From assembly GCA_977017575.1 (NCBI GenBank), contig CDRNVI010000069.1, positions 248,001-312,000 on the forward strand: a DNA stretch of 64,000 bases, in the 5' to 3' direction. Shown piece by piece: positions 56,736-64,000 of this stretch. Both the position numbers and the translations under genes were made by a program. Under the pieces are notes generated by a model. That model searched no databases and was not told the DNA's origin. It saw nothing but the letters and a program-made list of their open reading frames with translations. This stretch comes from Paramoeba atlantica (taxonomy: Eukaryota > Discosea). The first letter of the stretch is position 1. Each line of letters starts with the position of its first letter.

Positions 56736-56898
56736 TACTGTCCCCCCCGTTTAAGGGCACCTCGTTTTCCGTGAAAAGTGAGCTTAAACGCGGGGGTCTG
56801 AATCAGTACCTAAAAAAATCGCCGGAAACTCCACCTCAACTTTATGTGCGCTTAAACGGGGGTCTGACCGGGTGCGCTTAAGGGGAGGGGGGACAGTA
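56736..56898. mobile_element. 163 bp TA-flanked MITE with CTGTCCCCCCCGTTTAAG ends
   Basis: TA-CTGTCCCCCCCGTTTAAGG left; CGCTTAAGGGGAGGGGGGACAG-TA right. The word GCTTAAACGGGGGTCTGA occurs twice inside. It is non-coding. Confidence 0.85.
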
Positions 56899-57172
56899 AT
56901 TATCTTTTTCAATCCAAATTACAGAAAGTATTAACTGCTCAAAAGTATTGCAATGTGTGTTTTTGTCCTTTCTATAAAAAGTGGGCACCGCCCCCCCCAT
57001 CCCCCGGAAACTACCTATCCTAAAACATACAACTCTGTGAGAGCTATTCAATGCGCTATTCTTTTCCAAACTTGGACAACTTTTACGATTTTTAGATCCC
57101 CCACCTTTAGCTTCGCATCCATGTGTAGTATGATGGAAGTGTAATGGTGCTTCAGTTCAAATGGAATTCTAA

Positions 57173-57775
57173 CTAATCGTCCCCCTTTTCCTTGACAGAA
57201 TTCTCAGAAACTTGCACTTCCTCGTCTAAGAGCAGCCATACAGCTTTTAGGGCCGGTGCTTTTTTGATAATTCCAATTTCATTTTTATATCTCATGCCAC
57301 TAAAATTTCGCACGAATATGTGTTTAATATCTGTGATTCCGTACAGATTCTTTAGATAGCTTCGTATTTCGGGTCGCGACGCCTCAGGGGTAAATAGGAA
57401 CATAGGCATTTTAGTTTCCTGGTTTAGTACGGAATCAAGAACCATGGTACATTCCACATCGGGAAAATGATGAAACATATATTCGTCATAATTCGCCCAC
57501 GACTTACGAATGCCTTGAGGTACAGGCTTGGGTCCTTGGGCCAGGCGCCGTGTTATGTATCCATGTACTCCGGGAATGGGATTCGTGATAATTTGGCGCT
57601 GAGTATAATCTTTGTTCTCGGGAGGTTCTGGAAAAGGGTTGGGATCCGGGGGCCTTGTTCGCTGGAATCGATAAATATGACTCTCATTTCGATACACATT
57701 CGATTTATTGTAGCGATTTTGCAGATACCCATTCACTGGTAAATAAAATCGGCACGCTACAGACGTAGGACGCAT
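57173..57775 (-). CDS. Mitochondrial large-subunit ribosomal protein uL23m
   Basis: The 200-residue protein ends in the uL23 fold: M-F-L-F-T-P-E-A-S-R-P-E-I-R-S-Y-L, then Y-G-I-T-D-I-K-H-I-F-V-R-N and K-A-P-A-L-K-A-V-W-L-L. uL23 sits at the peptide exit tunnel. The long N-terminal extension (R-R-L-A-Q-G-P-K-P-V-P-Q-G) and the Arg/Tyr-rich start (M-R-P-T-S-V-A-C-R-F-Y) fit a mitochondrial protein of the kinetoplastid type. Confidence 0.88.
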   Translation of the reverse strand: MRPTSVACRFYLPVNGYLQNRYNKSNVYRNESHIYRFQRTRPPDPNPFPEPPENKDYTQRQIITNPIPGVHGYITRRLAQGPKPVPQGIRKSWANYDEYMFHHFPDVECTMVLDSVLNQETKMPMFLFTPEASRPEIRSYLKNLYGITDIKHIFVRNFSGMRYKNEIGIIKKAPALKAVWLLLDEEVQVSENSVKEKGDD

Positions 57776-57838
57776 TAAGTGTGTAAATTTTACATTAAAA
57801 AAACATAGGTTACTCTAGGCGCTCTATTTCAGCCCACT

Positions 57839-57985
57839 CTATTTCAGCCCTCTTAATGTGGCTAATATCCCAGAGAAAGAGGAGAACTGGTTTTCAATGT
57901 CATTGTCCAAAACATCAAATTGATATTCTATTTTCTTGTACAACCATTCTGTTTGAATTTGATCGTGAACGACGCTAGCAAACAT
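57839..57985 (-). CDS. Candidate 48-residue microprotein
   Basis: ATG at 57983-57985 to TAG at 57839-57841, read MFASVVHDQIQTEWL then Y-K-K-I-E-Y-Q-F-D-V-L-D-N-D. It has the acid/base balance and amphipathic rhythm of a real small protein, lies in the gene direction and fills the gap between RAMP4 and uL23m. No family is recognised. Chance ORFs of this size occur, so this is tentative. Confidence 0.35.
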   Translation of the reverse strand: MFASVVHDQIQTEWLYKKIEYQFDVLDNDIENQFSSFSGILATLRGLK

Positions 57986-58184
57986 TTAAAGCGCACCACG
58001 CTTTTATCAAAGACCATCTCAATCTTAGCTGTAGATGTGCTCAATCTTAGTTGTAGATGAAGTAACTGTTGCAATAGTAGACGTCAATAGTTGACGTCTG
58101 TAAATCGCCATAATCCATGAAGTTTATAAATTCCAATTGAACCAATGTATCGTAAATTGACTTTGACATTCAAAGCAATGTATT

Positions 58185-58385
58185 TTACGCAAAAGGCGAT
58201 CTTGTTCGCATGTTGTGAAAGATCTGAAGCACTGCCGACCCTAGAACAACAAATAGAAGCACGGCTAGCACCGCTGGGCCAACGGCGTTCTTCTTGGTTA
58301 TACCAGCTTCTTTTTTGGATTGAGTACGTCCGATGTGACCATGATGCTGCGCCGCTCGTCTTCTAAGCACTACAGGCTGGCCCAT
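58185..58385 (-). CDS. SERP1: RAMP4/SERP1 (stress-associated ER protein, YSY6 family)
   Basis: The full family length of 66 residues: a basic cytosolic start, then K-K-N-A-V-G-P-A-V-L-A-V-L and F-V-V-L-G-S-A-V-L-Q-I-F as the tail-anchor helix. RAMP4/SERP1/YSY6 all have the same V-G-P-x-L-L/x and G-S-A-x-x-Q-I signature. The protein binds the Sec61 translocon and ribosome and stabilises new membrane proteins. A poly-T stretch and TTACAG lie just 5' of the ATG on the minus strand, a possible trans-splice acceptor. Confidence 0.9.
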   Translation of the reverse strand: MGQPVVLRRRAAQHHGHIGRTQSKKEAGITKKNAVGPAVLAVLLFVVLGSAVLQIFHNMRTRSPFA

Positions 58386-58974
58386 AAACTTTAACTGTAA
58401 CTAAAGATTTTTAAAAATCTACTCGAGATAATTAGTAGTGATGTTTGCGCTCTTTCAATAAAGAAATATAGTTAAGAATAGGAAACATATTTTCTTGTAT
58501 CATGAGGTGCGTGACCCTTTTTTCTTTAAGACATACAATATTTAAAACGATTAATAGATTAAAAGAAGATAAATGGAAATACAATGTAATTTAAGCCCTA
58601 TTGCCGCCTGCCCTCCACTGCAAATACTTCTATCTTTTGTTAGCTAATATACATAATTCTATTATCCTTAATATTTTAAGTATTTTGATGTTTTCTAAAA
58701 TAATTAACATTTTTTCAACATCATAAAATAATAAAAATACGAATCTATCGATCAATTATCGCCCGTTGATTGCTTATTAGACATCTTCCTTCTTTGCACA
58801 GAATACGAAAAGGTAATTTAGATATACATGTGAAATTTTGGGAGTCTTTATTTAATATTTAAAAATATTTTACTGAATTACGTGTAATATTTACCCCCAA
58901 AGAAAATTTATCACCCAAAGAAACAAAAAACCTCAAAATAATAATTCTTAATCCAAATTACATACCGCAATTTA
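58386..58974. other. AT-rich spacer
   Basis: Very AT-rich (poly-A/T words, TAATATTT repeats) and without ORFs or element ends; 5' leader of RAMP4 and 3' flank of the LRR gene. Confidence 0.45.
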
Positions 58975-59586
58975 TTAATTATCCTTCACGCATTCTATCT
59001 GCGTATCAACGAGACACACCTCACACGGATTCCCATCCACAACAGGTAACAATGATGAGCGACTCACTCCTTGCAACTTCACATTTTTTCCGAGGTTCAA
59101 CTCGGACAGATTCGTTGGCAGCTTATCCATGTTGGTGAAGCCCTCCAGATCATTGTCATCGACCTCAAAGCACTCCATAGTATCGGGCAATCCCTCCAAG
59201 TCGAGCTCACCTGTAAATTTATTTGAGGACAAGGTAACCTCCGTCATTGCACGAGGTAAATCTTTGACTGCAATGCCTCCAGACAATTCATTTCCTGGGA
59301 AGCGCAAGTTTATTATCGTATCGGGCAAGTGTGCCCAGGATAGTTCACCGCGGAGGGGTTCGTTGAGTGCGTGCCACCCTACATATTCGAATTCTGTTGG
59401 ATTCTTTTCCTCGTCGCAAGTCACACCATACCATTCACAAAGAGGTGTAGTTGCATTCCACGTGGGATGTGGATTCTCAATGTCTTTTATAAACAAGGCT
59501 AATCCGTATTCTTGAGGTAGTGCCGCTTTCACTTTGCCGAGCCGCGTGGATTCCGATTCAGCGTCCGCTGTGTGGAGAGAAAGCAT
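58975..59586 (-). CDS. LRR family protein (203 aa)
   Basis: Family cap: L-G-K-V-K-A-A-L-P-Q-E-Y-G-L-A-L-F, N-P-H-P-T-W...C-E-W-Y-G-V-T-C-D. Four to five LP-start repeats follow, and a Cys-containing C-terminal cap (G-N-P-C-E-V-C-L-V-D...E-C-V-K-D-N). There is no membrane helix. A dense cluster of palindromes lies 50-200 bases before its ATG. Confidence 0.9.
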   Translation of the reverse strand: MLSLHTADAESESTRLGKVKAALPQEYGLALFIKDIENPHPTWNATTPLCEWYGVTCDEEKNPTEFEYVGWHALNEPLRGELSWAHLPDTIINLRFPGNELSGGIAVKDLPRAMTEVTLSSNKFTGELDLEGLPDTMECFEVDDNDLEGFTNMDKLPTNLSELNLGKNVKLQGVSRSSLLPVVDGNPCEVCLVDTQIECVKDN

Positions 59587-59639
59587 TTTTTGAAAAGTAA
59601 TATTTTAAATATTATTTTTCAAAAAAATGCCTTCGTATA

Positions 59640-59792
59640 CATATACATGTCGTACGACGTTCGTCTGTCAACATCTCATGTTGACAGATGTTGTACATGT
59701 GACTGAATAGATGTATGACATACATCTATTCAGTCACATGTACATCTCCGTTCGTCAGAACGAAACGTATGACGTTTCGTATGACATGTACA
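59640..59792. repeat. Cluster of perfect palindromes upstream of the LRR gene
   Basis: The main one is 59693-59743: a 25 bp arm (GTACATGTGACTGAATAGAT...) and its exact complement around a single A. Neighbours are CTGTCAACAT-CTC-ATGTTGACAG (59,665-59,687), GTCGTACGAC and ACGAAACGT-ATG-ACGTTTCGT. Four hairpins in 150 bp are far beyond chance. Confidence 0.9.
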
Positions 59793-61207
59793 TCTGTTCT
59801 ATACATGAGTCCAAATAATTTTGACTATTTTGTGGCTGCCTTTCGTAGATATACACGAGTGCAAACAGTACACAATACAGTAGAAACGTCGTAAACAATC
59901 CGATACGTACTCTATCCAGTATACAATTATCCAGTACGTGCAGTACAACAAAGAACTGCAACAAGAAATTAGGATGCAAATCTCACTTTCGCCATTTTTA
60001 TCATTCTTGGGAAGAACGGGCTGTTGAAAACATGAAAGGTTTGGTCCTGCAGTACCACAACAAGTCAGATACTACACGACGAAGTTAGTGAAATGGCCAT
60101 CAAACTGAACAAACGGCCACTAAGGTGTTTAAAATAAGTTTCACCAAAGAGCTTGGAAGACAAAATTTTACTATAAAGAGATGCAACATAAAAGCAACGA
60201 AGTTGTAAAGCAGTAAAGGCAAAACAATTGAGTTGTAAGATTGAGTCCCAAGTTTGAATGAACACAGGAAAGACTCGATTATTATTAGGTTTCCAGCACG
60301 AGCTGAATAGTGATATTTTTCCCAACTCATGGATTCTTGCGGTGCTCCTTTTTAATAATCATTTCTTTTTAGTGAAACTCTGAAACTATCTACAAGTATT
60401 TAAAATTTTTGGTAGGTACGAGGATCTCCAATTGCTCGTCACGATTTTCTGCACTGCCTTCTAAAACTATTCTGTCTTCTTATTGCCCAGCGAACAGAAG
60501 ATGTTCGATGCGCTTCAGTCATGCAGCAGGAATCTATGCTAAATGAATGTGGAATGCACGTAGTGAATAGCTTATATTCACTCTTGTTCTCCACTCTTGT
60601 TCCACATTTAGTCGGGTCGATAATTTTCTGACGCGAAAGAATCTTTCGAAGTCATGGTCGACGTGTGGACGAAGAATTTCTTCCTAAAAAACGAAGTGTT
60701 AACGCAGAAACCTAGGAGAGCTTCATGAAACTGATTCAGATTGTGATTATCCTCTAGATCTTTAGAGATATAGTAGAGGTACCGTACAACATAAAAAGTG
60801 TTCTGGTCCGTTCCTTATTGAGCCAACAGTGATCGCCTAGTGCTCCTCCCTATCATCCGAATTCTACCAAAAACACTCATAGAATGTTAAAATTAAAGGG
60901 CATCGTGTAAAAGGGTGTCCCTAGGGACAATACTGTAACCCGGACGGTCTGAATCACGACTAGATCTAATCATGAATAGACAGAGAAAGGAGATACAGAG
61001 GACAAAAAAAATAAGATGACAAAAAATGAAGATGATATAAAAAATACCTTCGTCCTGCACTTTCATCCAACACTTTTAACTCGTACATTCAATAAGCCAA
61101 TTTTTTCAGTTTGTGCGTAAGTGGCGCAAAGGTCCCACATTAAACATATCAAACGGAGAGTACGATTAACCACTCGCATTAGGCGATCATCTCAATCATG
61201 CATGTCG
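59793..61207. other. 1.4 kb spacer without recognised gene
   Basis: A minus-strand 74-codon frame (59,755-59,979) with one hydrophobic helix lacks an ATG. No other coding signal or element end was seen. The 61,050-61,130 part resembles the 3' flank of the LRR gene at 49058. Confidence 0.4.
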
Positions 61208-61460
61208 TCAACTGACTATAATTTTCGTATTTCGAGTATCCACAGAAAGTATATGTAAAGTCTGAGGCATAAGACTTTTCTTCAGCTCACCTCGGAGATT
61301 TTCATTATGATCCAACATCAGACTTCGCAAACCTGAAGGTAATGTGTCCAACTGTACCCAGCCTTCAAATTGATTTTTATGAAGCATCAGATTATAGAGA
61401 GTTGGTGGGAGACCACGTAGATCCGGAGTTCCCGCAAAGGCATTGCAGCCGATGGTTATG

Positions 61461-62064
61461 ATCATACGCTCGTGGCGCAGAGATACGTCTCTCTGTGTGA
61501 CGGCCGATACCATCGGCGCATGACCCGCATACGACGGGTGTCACACAGAGAGTGGAGTGCGAGGTAGGAGACGAGACGCCCATCGGTCATGCTACAGCAC
61601 GTATAGCCATGGTTCATGCTGCAACACGGTCAAGCCGTGGGTTCATGCTGTCAGATGGTCTATCGTGGATCATGATGCATCATGGGGAGGTCCGTTACCG
61701 CCGCACTCGCTACAGCATGTAGGGAGAGAGGCGTGCAAGTTCGCATCCCCTATACACGCATACAACGTGTCCTCCCGCTGTAGCACGCCCAGTGGTCCTC
61801 AAGGGAGGCCACCATGGCGCATAGCTCCCGGGAGAAGAAAGCACGAGAAGGAGAGAGCCGGGGAGGGAAGAAAGCTCACTCGAAGAGAGCGAGCCGGGGA
61901 GGGGTGAAGAGTGCGAAGTGCGTCCCCTACTTCCGCGACAAAGAGGGACAGTTTCAGCTAGCCGTCAGCCGGAAACGGGCATTTAAAAGTAAGAATACGC
62001 CCGTTTCCGGGAAAAGAAAGGAAGGGCTAGCAAAATGTACCAACAAGGTACAGAAACTGTATCT
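61461..62064 (-). mobile_element. Retroposon-like insertion 1 (about 604 bp)
   Basis: Flanked by TTATG (61456-61460 and 62065-62069), a probable 5 bp target duplication. Read on the minus strand it starts AAGATACAGTTTCTGTACC and ends CTCTGCGCCACGAGCGTATG. The 61,795-62,064 part matches 62,436-62,709 of insertion 2 closely (shared words CCACCATGGCGCATAGCTCC and GGAAACGGGCATTTAAAAG). The other half is different in detail and made of imperfect CATGCTGC/CACGG words. Confidence 0.75.
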
Positions 62065-62135
62065 TTATGCGAGCGTCACGAGCTCTGGAGGAAGATGACT
62101 TAAATCAGCGATTCCCGATAGTTTATTCGCCGTTA

Positions 62136-62709
62136 TTTTTTGTTTATCATGCGCTCTTTGGCGCAGAGATAATCCCCTTAATGCGACGGCCGATGTCATC
62201 GGCACATAATCCGCCCACAACGGATGTCGCCAAAGGGGATTCGACGCGGACTCTGTCGGTAGAGAGGTCCAGACAACTCGCCTCTCTTTACGCAGCCGGA
62301 GGGGCGTACTGCAACCGACTCGGTCCCAGTCGGTAGAGGTGGTCCAGGCAACTCACCATCTCTTTACGCAGCCGGAGGGGCGCACTGCAACCGACCGCTG
62401 CCTCGCGATAATGCAAGGCAGAGTCACGCCCGGTGGTCCTCAAGGGAGGCCACCATGGCGCATAGCTCCCGGGAAGAGACAGGCGCGAGAAGAAGAAAGC
62501 CGGGGAGGGAAGAAAACTCACTCAAGGAGTGAGCCGGGGAGGGGTGAAAAGTCGGAAGTACGTCCCCTACTTCCACGACAAAGAGGGACAGTTTCCGCTA
62601 GCCGTCAGCCGGAAACGGGCATTTAAAAGGAAAATGTATGCCCGTTTCCGGGAAAAGAAAGGAAGGGCTAGCAAAATGTACCAACAAGGTACAGAAACTG
62701 TATCTTTAT
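62136..62709 (-). mobile_element. Retroposon-like insertion 2 (574 bp) with A-rich tail
   Basis: Flanked by CGTTA (62131-62135 and 62710-62714), a 5 bp target duplication. On the minus strand it begins ATAAAGATACAGTTTCTGTA and ends GCGCATGATAAACAAAAAA, an A-rich tail directly before the duplicate. This is the form of a short non-autonomous retroposon (SINE-like). Inside, CGACTGGGACCGAGTCGG and a duplicated GTAAAGAGA-GG block suggest folded RNA. No RNA polymerase III box was identified with confidence. Confidence 0.8.
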
Positions 62710-63143
62710 CGTTACAGGTGAAGCAAAGTTTTCGGTAAACAGGTGAAATCGATTGACCCAGTGAAAATATTATGAGCGAAGTTAGCGTCCATGGTTTGTG
62801 GCGGTAATTCATTGAGAGACAACTCCCCAGTAAGCTGATTATTGGAAACAAGAATTTGGAGCACTGAGCATGGGAGATATTTCAAAACAATAATGCCGTT
62901 TAGAGCACACTTTCCCCAACGCAACTGCGACACATTATCTCCCTTGTCACATATCACATGATTCCATTCACATGCTGGCGTGTTGGTATTCCAAGAGGGA
63001 TCGGTATTGCTGACGTCTTTAATAAAGTTTGCAAGTTCGTATTCTGGTGGGACGTTGGCACCACGAATCCGACCGGGACGTGACGACGGAACGTCCTCTG
63101 CCATACGTATAATATACATGTATGAAGGAAAACTGTGATACAT

Positions 63144-63620
63144 AGCGCAATCGGAATAATACGTTTAGGGGAACAGAGAATCAAAGAAAAACGTAAATAG
63201 ACTCATGTATTTGGTGAAATAACGTGAATGAAATTTACCATCAAAAATATTTGCAAAACGAGCTCCTCAATTCGGAAAAGAATATAGGAATTTCCTGTAC
63301 TGAGTGATATAAAATTTTCAAAAAAGAAATGTGTCTTGCGGAGCGCAATGACTCCAATGATGGAGTTTTCAGATCCCTCAACCGATACCGTTCACATGCT
63401 ATCTTTCATTTACATGATGTTGCTTTGATAATCGAATGGAGATTGAGCATCTCCAATGTACCGCATTTATGTGAGACGTTTTTACAATGAATCCGACCAG
63501 CACGTGTTGTGTTCATTTAAGCAATGCCCTCAGCTGCCCAGAAAATGAAGTATCTTACTATAGGGAACATCTAATGCTAATTCGAATAATATTATAAATT
63601 ATTATGTGACAGGGCAATGG
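63144..63620. other. Spacer between CIAO2 and the broken LRR gene
   Basis: AT-rich. No element end or ORF was seen. Confidence 0.4.
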
Positions 63621-64000
63621 CTATTCCAAACATTGGTTCACCACTCGAATTAGGTTCGGGTTCTCCAAGGCAGCAGCCACGCGTTCCATATCATTCAGTT
63701 GCTTGTTGACGCTAGTCTCCTGGTAGTGCGATCCAGGCGTCACCTCCACTCTCACATGAAACGACTTTGGCAGCGTACGCATTAATTTCACACGAATACA
63801 CAACCCGATGAGTGTACTCATACCACAGTGGGGTACAGTTGGGGTGAAGCGCACACGAAGACTTGTGTAGCGAGGCGGGATGGTTCTGTTCTGTAACTTT
63901 GCTAACTCCTCCGGGGAGGTAAGTGTAACACTGCCAAGCTCCAATACGCGCAACTCTTCTAGAGAATTTGGATGCTCAGGGTCCTTGATATCTTTTATTA
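63621..64000 (-). CDS. CIAO2: CIAO2 (MIP18/FAM96) cytosolic Fe-S cluster targeting protein, 5' part outside window
   Basis: The frame is open to the right edge and begins within [16 protein letters not shown], the DUF59 signature. Then come [17 protein letters not shown] with the reactive Cys, [23 protein letters not shown] and [16 protein letters not shown]2 works with CIAO1 and MMS19 to load iron-sulphur clusters onto DNA repair and replication enzymes, and an Fe-S endonuclease III is encoded at 12339-13103. About the first 30-60 residues are missing. Confidence 0.95.
   Translation of the reverse strand, partial: IKDIKDPEHPNSLEELRVLELGSVTLTSPEELAKLQNRTIPPRYTSLRVRFTPTVPHCGMSTLIGLCIRVKLMRTLPKSFHVRVEVTPGSHYQETSVNKQLNDMERVAAALENPNLIRVVNQCLE

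Larger units (their letters stand above)
61208..63143 (-). pseudogene. LRR family gene split by two retroposon-like insertions
   Basis: Three gene pieces remain on the minus strand. The N-terminal piece (63143-62715) runs from M-Y-H-S-F-P through the cap C-E-W-N-H-V-I-C-D to L-P-K-T-L-L-H-L. The middle piece (62135-62070) has L-S-G-I-A-D-L-S-H-L-P-P-E-L. The C-terminal piece (61460-61208) has G-C-N-A-F-A-G-T-P-D-L to V-D-T-R-N-T-K-I-I-V-S. Together they follow the intact paralogue at 49058-49798 in order. A 5-base shortfall at the first junction would keep the frame broken even without the inserts. The gene is therefore dead as one unit; the N-terminal 143-residue ORF could still be expressed. 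Confidence 0.85.

Noticed and set aside
59755-59979. 74-codon minus-strand frame with one membrane helix
   Set aside because: No ATG at or near the start, and it overlaps the palindrome cluster upstream of the LRR gene.
61814-62098. Plus-strand ORF starting MAHSSREKK, repeated in the second insertion
   Set aside because: The two copies diverge in frame after a few codons and the ORF runs against the retroposon orientation, so it is treated as chance.

Overview
The window reads as nuclear DNA of a compact, intron-poor eukaryote, most likely a kinetoplastid-type protist; a Perkinsela-like prokinetoplastid is my guess, not a demonstrated assignment. About 27 cellular coding regions, including partial and broken ones, are recognisable or well supported. 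All lie on the minus strand, are uninterrupted by introns and follow each other as in a polycistronic unit. Several starts are preceded (on the minus strand) by a pyrimidine run and an AG, as expected for spliced-leader acceptors. Eukaryote-only products (Rpn11, Rab GDI, V-ATPase subunit F, sideroflexin, CIAO2, RAMP4, a Nopp140-type tail) rule out a prokaryote.

Layout from the 5' end of the unit (64,000) to its 3' end (1): CIAO2 (cut by the window edge); an LRR gene broken by two retroposon-like insertions; an intact LRR gene; RAMP4/SERP1; a 48-residue ORF; mitoribosomal uL23m; a mobile-element zone (52.6-57.1 kb); a doublecortin-like protein; a GT11 fucosyltransferase; an LRR gene; a large repeat zone (41.3-49.0 kb) with a Merlin-type transposase; Rpn11; a COPI-associated membrane protein; a 669-residue unknown; a frameshifted LRR gene; a 374-residue unknown; V-ATPase F; sideroflexin; a PEX22-like protein; a CDK-like kinase; two LRR genes; a helical-repeat protein; an LRR gene; a small secreted protein; Rab GDI; a repeat zone with PD-(D/E)XK and Tc1/mariner ORFs; an ITPase-like enzyme; a Nopp140-type protein; endonuclease III; a helical unknown; a GRF zinc-finger protein; a P-loop kinase; repeats; an 861-residue LRR protein; and a long ORF running off the left edge.

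Two themes stand out. First, eight genes of one LRR family (a Cys-Trp cap followed by LP-start repeats) are scattered among housekeeping genes; one is frameshifted and one is disrupted by insertions. Second, the spacers are full of small TA-flanked inverted-repeat elements of many sequence families whose ends all carry a run of 5-9 C just inside the target. Remnants of Tc1/mariner, Merlin (IS1016/ISXO2-like), IS30-like and pogo/CENP-B-like transposases lie among them. A 1.7 kb segment is duplicated 41 kb away and carries the 3' end of a cellular gene with it. Nearly all recognisable plus-strand coding is mobile-element derived. No tRNA, rRNA or CRISPR array was recognised.
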